Of a stretch of DNA of 64,000 bases, positions 34,634 through 42,878 are shown in pieces. Below the pieces are notes generated by a model. It had not been told where the DNA came from and made no database searches. It was given only the letters and a program-made list of their open reading frames with translations. The stretch spans positions 744,001-808,000 of the forward strand of contig NZ_SUMB01000004.1 in NCBI RefSeq assembly GCF_005048155.1, written 5' to 3'. Positions within the stretch are counted from its first letter, which is position 1; each line of letters opens with the position of its first letter. The position numbers were made by a program, and so were the translations under genes. The DNA comes from Streptomyces piniterrae (GTDB taxonomy: Bacteria; Actinomycetota; Actinomycetes; Streptomycetales; Streptomycetaceae).

Positions 34634-35848
34634 TTACTGCCCCCCAATAGTTCCGTTCACTTCCGTCCGCACCGCGATCGCGGTGCGGTACCCCTCCACC
34701 AGGCGCTCCAGCCCGACGGCCGGGCTGAACCCCTGCTCGTATCGGCGCCGGGCCGCCTGGCCCATCTCCCGGTTGCGGCCCGGCTCGGCCGCGATCCGGC
34801 GTATGCAGGACGCGAGCGAGGCGGCCTCGCCCGGCCGGTGCAGCAGCCCGGTCACTCCGTCCTCGACGAGTTCGACGAAGGCGCCGTGGCCGGCGGCGAC
34901 GGTCGGGACCCCGGCCGCCATCGCCTCGACGACCACCAGGCCGAACGCCTCCAGCCATGTCGAGGGAGCCAGCACGGCGACCGATCGCGCGACGGCCTGA
35001 CGGCATTCCGCCGCGTCGTACAGGCCGACGTAGCGCACGTCGTCCCGGCCCGCCGCCCAGGCAATCACCTCGTGCTCCAGCGGCCCCGCCCCCGCGATCA
35101 CGAGCGGCACACCCACCCCGCCGCTCGCCGCGAGCTCGTCCCACGCGGCCATGAGCAGCCGCACGCCCTTGGCCTCCGCGAGCCGGCCGAGATAGAGCAG
35201 ATGCTCACCGGCGCCCTCTCGGCAAATGCCCGGCTCCGGCACGAAGTTGTGCTTCACCGCCAGCCGCTCGGATGGCATACCGGCCCGCACCAGGACGTCG
35301 CGCTGCGCCGCGGAGATGCAGAAGAACCGCTCCACGCCGGACCACCACCGCCGCCGGTTGACCGACAGGCTGACCGCGAGCGGCACCGTCGCCAGCCGGG
35401 AGCTGCGGTAGCAGCCGTGCCGGACGGCGGGCAGTGGTGCGGAGCCGACGCACTCGGTGCACGGTCGGCCGTCCCGTTGCAGCGTGCCGGGCGGGCAGAC
35501 CTGGGTGTAGTTGTGCAGCGTGGCGACGGCGGGCACGCCGGCGTCGGCGCAGGCGGCCAGCACCGCGGGCGACAGGAGCGGGAAGACGTTGTGGACGTGG
35601 ACCACGTCAGGGCGCAAGGTGCGTAGCCGGGCGGCGAGTTCCGTGCGGACCGCCGGGTTCCAGGGCACCAGCAGCGGCACCGCGGCCTTGCCCAGCAGGG
35701 ACCGGGCGGCGATGTCGTCGCTGCGCCGCTCGAACACCTCGACCCGGTGGCCGGCCGCGCGCAGCAGCCCCACCTCCTGGTCGACGACCTTGTTCTCCCC
35801 GCTCGGCTGCGCCGAGGCGTAGCGGTTGTGCACCACAAGGACGTGCAT
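34634..35848 (-). CDS. Glycosyltransferase family 4
   Basis: 404 aa. GT-B fold: HVLVVHNRYASAQPSGENKVVDQEV, VVHVHNVFPLLSPAV, LHNYTQVCPPGTLQRDGRPCTECVG, LLYLGRLAEAKGVRLLMAAWDEL, and APSTWLEAFGLVVVEAMAAGVPTVA (EX7E donor motif). Its stop is immediately followed by the methyltransferase ATG (0-base spacing). Adds a sugar to the repeat unit; donor not predictable. Confidence 0.9.
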   Translation of the reverse strand: MHVLVVHNRYASAQPSGENKVVDQEVGLLRAAGHRVEVFERRSDDIAARSLLGKAAVPLLVPWNPAVRTELAARLRTLRPDVVHVHNVFPLLSPAVLAACADAGVPAVATLHNYTQVCPPGTLQRDGRPCTECVGSAPLPAVRHGCYRSSRLATVPLAVSLSVNRRRWWSGVERFFCISAAQRDVLVRAGMPSERLAVKHNFVPEPGICREGAGEHLLYLGRLAEAKGVRLLMAAWDELAASGGVGVPLVIAGAGPLEHEVIAWAAGRDDVRYVGLYDAAECRQAVARSVAVLAPSTWLEAFGLVVVEAMAAGVPTVAAGHGAFVELVEDGVTGLLHRPGEAASLASCIRRIAAEPGRNREMGQAARRRYEQGFSPAVGLERLVEGYRTAIAVRTEVNGTIGGQ

Positions 35849-35850
35849 GC

Positions 35851-37155
35851 TCAGGTCACCTCCGATCTACGGGCCCATCGCGGTATGCGTCGTTGAGGGA
35901 CTGTGGGCGTGGTCAGCGGGGTCGCCGCGGCAGGTACCGCCAACAGCGAGGCGGCCAGGGCAAGATGCAGCAGATACGGCGAGGCGTCGCCGAGACCGGC
36001 CTCGGTGTACGACGCGATCGCGCAGTAGCTGATCAGGAAGATCGCGCAGGCCCTCGGCAGCGACGGTGGCCGCAGCAGCGCGACACCGCCCAGCACGACG
36101 ATGACCGCCGCGACGAGGGTGACGCCGATCAGACCCTGCTCGTTGTAGACGGCCAGCCAGCTGTTGTCGATCGGCAGCCCGCCGAACGACTTGTCGCCCA
36201 GGCCCACGCCGAACCACGTCTTCTCGGTCGTCCGGGGCGCCGCCAGCAGGGCGTCCCAGACCTTGGCCCGACCGGTGAGGCTGGTCAGGTACTCCTGGCT
36301 CTGTCCGCGCAGGAACCACTCCTGCAGCGCGGAGGCGAACCCCACCGCGGCCACCGCGACGCACAGCACCGCCCAGAGGAAGAACCGGCGGGCGGCGGCG
36401 CTGGTCAGGATGAGCGAGCCGATCGCCAACGCCAGCCCGAGGAGCAGGCCGAGCGTGGCCGTCCGGGTGTGGGTCAACGCGAGCAGGGCGAGTGAGGGCA
36501 CGATGACCACCGCCGCGCTCGCCTTGTCGGTCCGGCGGCCCAGTACGAGCAGCACGGTGAGCCCGATGATCACCGCGGCGTACTGTCCGATCTGCGGCGG
36601 GGTGAGCGGCCACAACGCGCCGACCAGCCGCCCGCCGTAGAGCTCGGGCAGGGCCGCGCCCGGTGAGATGACCGCGCCGGCGGCCACCGACCCGAGCACC
36701 GCGAAGTACATCCGGATGTGGTGCCGGGCGAACGTCAGGCCGCCGTTCCACCAGCGGCTGAGCAGCCACAGCGTGCCGACGAAGAGAGCCAGCCGGGCAC
36801 AGCGGAACAGCGCGCCGAGCCCGGACTCCAGGTGCACGCTGGAGATCACGCTCGGCACCAGCAGCAGGGTGAGCAGGAGCAGGAAGGCGCCGGCTCGGAT
36901 GCGCAGCCGGAGATTGAGCGCGAGCGCCAGCGCGAACGCGGCGACCAGCGCGCCCATGGTGGCTATCTGGATGAGGGAGCGGGGCAGCGGGATGATGGTC
37001 TTCGCCCCGGCGGAGCCGAGTGTGTTGAGGATCAGCAGCCCCCAGACGATCCCGACGGTCTTCGGTGCGCCGGCAGGGCGCGGTTCGGCGCCGGGCTGTG
37101 TGCCCGCCGTGTCCGGTCCGCCCGGCAGCCCACCGCGCCGCAGGTCCGCGCCCAT
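35851..37155 (-). CDS. O-antigen ligase/Wzy-like polymerase
   Basis: 434 aa from ATG at 37155 (GTG at 37164 possible). About twelve hydrophobic segments with the long extracytoplasmic loop between ~290 and ~345 (QEWFLRGQSQEYLTSLTGRAKVWDALLAAPRTTEKTWFGVGLG), the form of Wzy/WaaL family proteins; DNSWLAVYNEQGLIG is the typical post-loop strand. Probably polymerises the flipped repeat units outside the membrane. In a Gram-positive host it cannot ligate to lipid A. Confidence 0.82.
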   Translation of the reverse strand: MGADLRRGGLPGGPDTAGTQPGAEPRPAGAPKTVGIVWGLLILNTLGSAGAKTIIPLPRSLIQIATMGALVAAFALALALNLRLRIRAGAFLLLLTLLLVPSVISSVHLESGLGALFRCARLALFVGTLWLLSRWWNGGLTFARHHIRMYFAVLGSVAAGAVISPGAALPELYGGRLVGALWPLTPPQIGQYAAVIIGLTVLLVLGRRTDKASAAVVIVPSLALLALTHTRTATLGLLLGLALAIGSLILTSAAARRFFLWAVLCVAVAAVGFASALQEWFLRGQSQEYLTSLTGRAKVWDALLAAPRTTEKTWFGVGLGDKSFGGLPIDNSWLAVYNEQGLIGVTLVAAVIVVLGGVALLRPPSLPRACAIFLISYCAIASYTEAGLGDASPYLLHLALAASLLAVPAAATPLTTPTVPQRRIPRWARRSEVT

Positions 37156-37156
37156 C

Positions 37157-38680
37157 TCAACCACCGGCCCGTGGGTCGAGGGTGCTGCCCGCGTCCTGCT
37201 GGTAGGGCGTGCCCTGCCACTGCCCGAAGTCGAGCACCCGGCTCGGGTCGTGGACGACGAATTTCCATGGTCCGAGGTAGACGTTGTCGTGCCAGCGGTT
37301 GTGCTGCTTGTGGGTGATCGCCTCGGCCACCCGCTCGCCCTGGTACGGAGACCAGTCGGGATAGGTGCCGTAGTTGGCCAGCACCGCCATGCGGTCGCAC
37401 TTCACCGTGCACTCCACGACGGACTTGTCCAGCACGAAGCGGTTGTCGTGGATGTCCACCCGCTGGGTCTTCCACCGGCAGTCGGTGTAGAGCGGTGCGG
37501 TGGCGATCGCCGGCCGCGCGCAGCGGTCGGAGCGCCGCACCAGCAACGTGCAGTTACCGGACGAGGTGTTGGCCGGGCTGTTGCAGAACCGGTCGGCGTT
37601 TTCCCACATCGTGATTCCGGACCAGTTGTTCTCCAGCACGTTCCGGTAGATCTCGATCTTGTCCGTACGGGCTCGGACCCGTGGTTCGCCGCCGGCCTCG
37701 GACAGGTAGACGGTCGCGAACGGGAAGTTGTCGCCGCGGTCGGCGTACCTGCGGCCCTCGACCCAGTTGTTCCGCCGGATCGTGTTCTTCCGGATGACCG
37801 CGTTGTAGCTGGTCTCATAGATCAGCGCGGCACCGTCGTTGGCCTCGACCACGTTGTCCTCGATGCGGAAGTCGTTGTTGTTGGTGTCCGCCCATAGCCC
37901 GGTTCCGCGGTTGTCGTGCACCCAGTTGCCGCGTACGTCGGCGCCGTTGACGGCCCAGAACTTCACGCCCGCGGTGCAGCCGCAGCCCGGCCGCCGCCGC
38001 TCCCAGTCGTCGGTGTTGTTGGCCACGATCTCGTTGCCCTCGACCACCAGGCCGCTGACACGACCGGCGGCCTTGTACGCGTTCATGCCGTACTGGCCGT
38101 TGCCGCGCAGGCAGCTGGCGAGGACCCGCTGGCGGGCACCGGCCATCAGCCCGGCGCCGGAGTTGTGCTGGATCTTCGCGTGCTCGATCACCCACCCGTC
38201 GGCCGAGTCATGGTTGACCACGCCCTCGTTGTGCGGCGCTACGAAACCCTGCACGGTCAGGTAGCGGATGGTGACGTCGCGGGCGGTACCGCCGAACGCG
38301 TACTGGTTGGTCTTCCGGCCGTCGAGCACCGCGCCCGGCGCGCCGAGGTAGCGGTTCCCGTTCTTGGGGATGACCTGGGAGTAGCGGTCCGGTTCGAGCC
38401 TGTGCTTGCCCGGTCGAAGCCAGAACGTGGTGTTCGGCGGGCTGCTCTTGGTCTTCGCCGCCAGGTCACCGACCTTCGCGGGGTCGACCGTCACCGCGCC
38501 CGCCGGCGCCTTGGCAGGACCGGCCGCGGGCTTGGCGCACACCCGGGCCACGGACCGGGCCACGGACGTGGATGGCTGGGCGGTCGGCTCCGCCGGTGCG
38601 CCCGGCGTGCTCACACAGCCGGTCGCCAGCAGCGCCGGCGCCGCCACCGGTAACGCCCAGTTCCGCCACTTGATCCCCAC
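37157..38680 (-). CDS. Right-handed beta-helix lipoprotein
   Basis: 507 aa. N-terminal signal with lipobox (ALLATGC), Thr/Pro/Ser spacer, then a beta-helix with recurring RxNxxxxN-type turns: FWLRPGKHRLEP, VTIRYLTVQGFVAPHNEGVVNHDSADG, NSGAGLMAG, NQYGMNAYKAAG-like, GNWVHDNRGTGLWADTNN, ENNWSGITMW. Membrane-anchored outside the cell. Proteins like this in EPS loci act as polysaccharide epimerases, lyases or carriers (AlgG-like). Several Cys pairs (CGCTAG, CKCDR-like) suggest disulfides. Confidence 0.82.
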   Translation of the reverse strand: MGIKWRNWALPVAAPALLATGCVSTPGAPAEPTAQPSTSVARSVARVCAKPAAGPAKAPAGAVTVDPAKVGDLAAKTKSSPPNTTFWLRPGKHRLEPDRYSQVIPKNGNRYLGAPGAVLDGRKTNQYAFGGTARDVTIRYLTVQGFVAPHNEGVVNHDSADGWVIEHAKIQHNSGAGLMAGARQRVLASCLRGNGQYGMNAYKAAGRVSGLVVEGNEIVANNTDDWERRRPGCGCTAGVKFWAVNGADVRGNWVHDNRGTGLWADTNNNDFRIEDNVVEANDGAALIYETSYNAVIRKNTIRRNNWVEGRRYADRGDNFPFATVYLSEAGGEPRVRARTDKIEIYRNVLENNWSGITMWENADRFCNSPANTSSGNCTLLVRRSDRCARPAIATAPLYTDCRWKTQRVDIHDNRFVLDKSVVECTVKCDRMAVLANYGTYPDWSPYQGERVAEAITHKQHNRWHDNVYLGPWKFVVHDPSRVLDFGQWQGTPYQQDAGSTLDPRAGG

Positions 38681-38689
38681 GCGTCCTCC

Positions 38690-40666
38690 CTAGCCGCGGA
38701 ACCTGAGTACGGTGGTGAACCCCTCAGTGCCGTCGGTGAAGCCGGTGCCGACCAGCGTGGTGGCGGGTTCCTTGCGCCCGAAGCCGGCGGAGTACCAGCC
38801 GAGTGGCGGTTCGCTCTCGCCGCGATGCGCCTTCCAGGACAGTTGCTCGGGCAGGTCGAGTACCGCGGAGCGCGGCTCGCCGTCCCGGGTCCAGGTGAGC
38901 ACCGCCCGGTTGTCCACCAGGTCCGCGGTGATCGCCGGGCCGAGGTGGAAGGCGAGGCGTGCGGCCCGGCGCGGGCCGTGCACCTCGTCGACCACCCGCA
39001 ACTCCCGGGTCGCGGCGGTCAGTTCCACCCGGCGGCGGTGCACTGCGCCGCTGGTGCGCCGGTAACCGTCGTGCTCGGCGCACCAGCGGGCCACACCCTG
39101 GTGGGATGTGATCGCGGTCAGGACGCGGGTGCGGGCCTGCCGGGTCCACAGGAACGGGCCGCCGGAGGCGGACTGGTCATCGCCGTCCAGTTGCAGGGTG
39201 TTGTGGCCGAGGGTCGACCGGAAGTACTGCCGCCACTCGGGCTGCCCGTGGTAGCAGTACGTCCCCGGGTCGGCGAGCACGTCGACCCCGTCGTGCCGGA
39301 CCTCCACGGACAGCGCGTCCGCGTGGGCGTGCGCGGCGATGGACAGGAAGCCGTGCGGGCCACCGTCGCAGCGGCACCAGATCCCCTCCGGGCCACGCAG
39401 GATGGTCATGCCCGCATCGGCGAAGTGGGCCGGTCGGCTCGCCGCGCGGGTCACGGCCGGTGCGGTGCCGTTCTTCGCGTACGGCCGGACGAGCGCGGCG
39501 AGCAGCGGGGTGCGCACATCGGTGCCGGTCACCTCGGGCCACCAGTCGAGGCGGCCGAACACGGCGTCCCCGGTGGCCAGCAGCGAGGCCCAGCGGTCGG
39601 TACCCGCGCCGTCCACGACCAGACCGTGACCGTCGTCCGCGTCCCCCTGGCGCGGCGGCCGCAGCCGGTTGTCCACGACGGCCGCGAGCGCGTCGGTCAT
39701 CCGCAGCAGCACCAGCCGGATCGACGCGGGGACCGGCACGCCGGCGGCATCCGCCTCGGCCACCGCGGCCAGGCCGAGCTCCAGCACCAGTCCGTGATAC
39801 TCGGTGGCCAACTCCCGGTTGAGGCCCGAGTCGAAGGTGTTGCCGCGCAGCTGCCGCTCCAGCGACCGCAGCGCGCCGGCTCGCCAACGCGCCGAGGAGG
39901 GGAACCACCCGAACGCGCAGGCCGCGGCGAACTGCCCGGCGGCCTCGGCGATGACGTGGTTGTTCGCCGAAGACCCCCGGCTGGGGAAGGCGGCCAGCCA
40001 GCGCTGGTGGTGCCAGATCTGGTTCCGCGCCACCGGGTTGCCCTCGAACAGCGCGGCCGCGCCCGGCCAGCCGTCGAGCAGCCGGCGGATCCACACCCAG
40101 GACAGCAGCCGGATCCCCAGCTCGATGCCGCTGACCCAGTGCACTCCGCGCAGCGGCGCGTTGGCCGCCCACCACAGCCGCAGATGCTCGGCGACGCGCT
40201 CGGCGTACCGCTCGTTCCCGGTGATCGCGTAGGCGGCGGCGAGCACGGTGAGGTACTGATGCCGGGACAGCTCCCAGATCTGCTTGATGTCCCCGACCGC
40301 GTCCTCGTTCCGGTACGGCACGTCGAAGGCATAGCCCCATGGAGCCCGGCGCCCGGTCTTCGGGTCGTACCACCAGTCCGGGTCGGCCAGGTCGTCCCGC
40401 TCCACCCCGAAGTACTCGGCGTGCCCGGCCATCAGCCGGTCCGCCTCGGCGATGAGCCGCTTCGCGGCGTCCGGTGGCACCGCGGCGATCGCCTGGGCGG
40501 GCAGTACCGCGGTGAACCGGGCGCCGGTCACGCTCGGGCAGTCCGGCGGCGCCGACCGCCACCGCCGCCTGCGCACCGCGTCGCCCACCCGGCCGCCGAC
40601 CTCCCGCGGTCCCATCCGGGACAGCCGCCGCAGGTACCAGCCCGGACTCCCCGAGTTCGCCGTCAT
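38690..40666 (-). CDS. Heparinase II/III-family protein
   Basis: 658 aa from ATG at 40666, overlapping the oxidoreductase stop (ATGA). N-terminal (alpha/alpha) toroid (WWYDPKTGRRAPWGYAF, YADRVAEHLRLWW-like, HWVSGIELGIRLLSW, SSANNHVIAEAAGQF) and C-terminal Hepar_II_III beta-sandwich with AAHAHADALSVEVRHDG, DPGTYCYHGQPEWRQYFRSTLGHNTLQLDG. No signal peptide, unlike degradative lyases. Such proteins accompany uronate EPS clusters next to bi-domain oxidoreductases; activity as a lyase or as a synthesis factor is not settled. Confidence 0.87.
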   Translation of the reverse strand: MTANSGSPGWYLRRLSRMGPREVGGRVGDAVRRRRWRSAPPDCPSVTGARFTAVLPAQAIAAVPPDAAKRLIAEADRLMAGHAEYFGVERDDLADPDWWYDPKTGRRAPWGYAFDVPYRNEDAVGDIKQIWELSRHQYLTVLAAAYAITGNERYAERVAEHLRLWWAANAPLRGVHWVSGIELGIRLLSWVWIRRLLDGWPGAAALFEGNPVARNQIWHHQRWLAAFPSRGSSANNHVIAEAAGQFAAACAFGWFPSSARWRAGALRSLERQLRGNTFDSGLNRELATEYHGLVLELGLAAVAEADAAGVPVPASIRLVLLRMTDALAAVVDNRLRPPRQGDADDGHGLVVDGAGTDRWASLLATGDAVFGRLDWWPEVTGTDVRTPLLAALVRPYAKNGTAPAVTRAASRPAHFADAGMTILRGPEGIWCRCDGGPHGFLSIAAHAHADALSVEVRHDGVDVLADPGTYCYHGQPEWRQYFRSTLGHNTLQLDGDDQSASGGPFLWTRQARTRVLTAITSHQGVARWCAEHDGYRRTSGAVHRRRVELTAATRELRVVDEVHGPRRAARLAFHLGPAITADLVDNRAVLTWTRDGEPRSAVLDLPEQLSWKAHRGESEPPLGWYSAGFGRKEPATTLVGTGFTDGTEGFTTVLRFRG

Positions 40667-42861
40667 CGCGCCCTCGCCAGCGTCACCGGCGCACCGCCGA
40701 CCAGGCCGGCCTGCACGGCGAGGGTGGCCGCCGTGGTGGCGACCAGCGACTCCAGCGGCACCGGCATCGGCCCGCCGGTCCGCACGGCCCTGATGAACGC
40801 GGCCAGCTCGGCCTCCTGGCCCTTGTCCCGGGCCTTGGGCAGCCGCGAACTGACCCACCGCTTATGGCCGGCTGTGCTCTTTTCGAAATACAGCGAGGCA
40901 CGGACGAAGTCGTCGAGCCGCAGCACCTTGCCGTCCGCGACCAGGTCCAGCGTCTCCTTGGGGAAGCCGGCCGGACCGGTGGTGACGTAGCTGATGGTGG
41001 CGGTGGACCCGTCCGGGTAGCGCAGCACGGCCTGAATGTCACCGCCGCCCTCGGTGCCTGACGTGGTGACCGCGTACACCGAGACCGGGTCGGCCCCGAG
41101 CAGCCAGCTCGCCGTGTCGATGAAGTGCCCGCCCTCTCCGGCGAACCGCGAGCCCTCGGTGCCCTGTTGGAGGTACCAGCTGCCGTGCTGGAGCCGGCCC
41201 GCGTTGACCAGGTAGCGCAGGCTCGCCGGTCCGGTCCGGGTGCCGAACCGCTTCCCGGCCTCCTGCAAGAGCGGCGCGAACCGGCGGTTGAAGCCCACCT
41301 GAAGCCGGTCGTTGCCGGACTCCTCCACCGCCGCGAGCACGCCGGCCAGCTCGTCCTCGGTGAGGGCCAGGGGCTTCTCCACGAACACCGCCTTGCCGGC
41401 CAGCAGTGCCCTTCGGGTCAGTTCGGCGTGCGAGCTGTGGCGGGTGACCACGAACACCGCGTCGATGGACTTGTCGCCGAGCACGGCGTCGAGATCGGTG
41501 GTCGCCTCGGCGAAGCCGAACTTCCGCTGCGCGTTGGCCGCGGACAGCGCCGTCGTGGTGACGACGGTCGACAGCTCGACGCCGTCGCGCTGTGCCAGGT
41601 GCGGCAGCAGCATCGATGTCGCGTAGTTACCGGCGCCGACGAACGCGAGGCGCACCGGCGTCTTGGCGGGCCGGGCCGGACTCCGCTTCACGTTCACCGG
41701 GGGAACGGCCACCACCGGGGCCTCGGCCTCCACCGCCTGTTGGGGGTACCGGAACAGCACGGCCACGGCCTTCAACTCGCCTTCCTTCAGGCGCTGGTAC
41801 GTCTCCACGGCGTCATCGAAGTCGGCGATGTGGGAGACCAAGGGCTCCACGTCGACGCGGCCGCGGGCGAGGAGATCGAGGAAGCACGCCAGGTTGCGGC
41901 GCTCGGTCCAGCGCACATAGCCGATCGGGTAGTCCCGGCCCTCCAGCTCGTACTCCGGGTCGTAGCGCCCGGGGCCGTACGAGCGGGAGAACCGGACGTC
42001 GAGCTCCTTCTCGTAGTACGCGTTCCAGGGCAGGTCCAGGCGGCACTTGCCGATGTCGACGACCCGGCCGCGGTCCCTGCTCAGCCGGGCGGCCAGCTCG
42101 ACGGGTTGGTTGCTGCCGCCGCCGGCGGCCAGGTACACCTGGTCCACGCCATGGCCGCCGGTGAGTTCGGCGACGGCGGCTTCCACGGCCGCGGACGCGG
42201 GATCGCCGCAGGTCGCGGCGCCCAGGCGCGCGGCGAGCTCGCAGCGCTCCGGGTCGGGGTCGGCCCCGACGACGCGGACTCCCGAGGCGGCCAGCAGCTG
42301 CACCACCAGCTGCCCGATCAGGCCGAGGCCGATGACGAGGGCCACGTCGCCGAGCTGTGGCTCGCCGCGGCGGACGCCCTGCAACGCGATCGACCCGACG
42401 GTGCCGAAGGCCGCGTGGCGCGGCGCGAGGCCGTCCGGCACCGGGGTGTAGAGGTTCTTCGGCACCCAGTTCAGCTCGGCGTGCAGCGCGTGCTCGTTGC
42501 CGGCGCAGGCCACGAGGTCGCCGACCTTCACCTCGTCGATCCCGGTGCCGACCTGCTCGACCACCCCGCACAGCGAGTAGCCCAGCGGCGTATAGGAGTC
42601 CAGCTTGCCCATCACCTTGCGGTAGGTGGCGGGCAGCCCGTTGGTGGCCACGCTCTGCATGACCTTGGCCACCTGGTCAGGACGGGAGCGGGCCTTGCCC
42701 AGCATCGACATGCCGGCCTCGGACACCTTCATCAGCTCGGTCCCGGTGGATATCAGCGAGTAGGCGCTGCGGACCAGCACACCGCCCGGCTTGCACCCCG
42801 GCACCGGCACGTCGAGCACCGTCAACTCGCCGCTCTTGTAGTTCTGCACAACCTGTTTCAC
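40663..42861 (-). CDS. Bi-domain oxidoreductase (MDR dehydrogenase fused to Gfo/Idh/MocA)
   Basis: 732 aa, GTG start at 42861. Residues ~1-340 are a medium-chain dehydrogenase (YSLISTGTELMKVSEAGMS; cofactor motif GLGLIGQLVVQLLAASGVRVVGAD). Residues ~365-730 are a Gfo/Idh/MocA oxidoreductase (RLAFVGAGNYATSMLLPHL; VEKPLALTEDE; GGHFIDTASWLLGADP). The fusion is a known polysaccharide-cluster enzyme, often beside heparinase II/III and AsnB-like genes. Two NAD-dependent steps on the same sugar are likely. Confidence 0.88.
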   Translation of the reverse strand: MKQVVQNYKSGELTVLDVPVPGCKPGGVLVRSAYSLISTGTELMKVSEAGMSMLGKARSRPDQVAKVMQSVATNGLPATYRKVMGKLDSYTPLGYSLCGVVEQVGTGIDEVKVGDLVACAGNEHALHAELNWVPKNLYTPVPDGLAPRHAAFGTVGSIALQGVRRGEPQLGDVALVIGLGLIGQLVVQLLAASGVRVVGADPDPERCELAARLGAATCGDPASAAVEAAVAELTGGHGVDQVYLAAGGGSNQPVELAARLSRDRGRVVDIGKCRLDLPWNAYYEKELDVRFSRSYGPGRYDPEYELEGRDYPIGYVRWTERRNLACFLDLLARGRVDVEPLVSHIADFDDAVETYQRLKEGELKAVAVLFRYPQQAVEAEAPVVAVPPVNVKRSPARPAKTPVRLAFVGAGNYATSMLLPHLAQRDGVELSTVVTTTALSAANAQRKFGFAEATTDLDAVLGDKSIDAVFVVTRHSSHAELTRRALLAGKAVFVEKPLALTEDELAGVLAAVEESGNDRLQVGFNRRFAPLLQEAGKRFGTRTGPASLRYLVNAGRLQHGSWYLQQGTEGSRFAGEGGHFIDTASWLLGADPVSVYAVTTSGTEGGGDIQAVLRYPDGSTATISYVTTGPAGFPKETLDLVADGKVLRLDDFVRASLYFEKSTAGHKRWVSSRLPKARDKGQEAELAAFIRAVRTGGPMPVPLESLVATTAATLAVQAGLVGGAPVTLARAR

Positions 42862-42878
42862 CCGAACTCCTCTGATTC

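Noticed and set aside
38390..38420. GGTTCGAGCC resembling a tRNA T-loop
   Set aside because: Lies inside the beta-helix coding sequence and no cloverleaf can be drawn around it.
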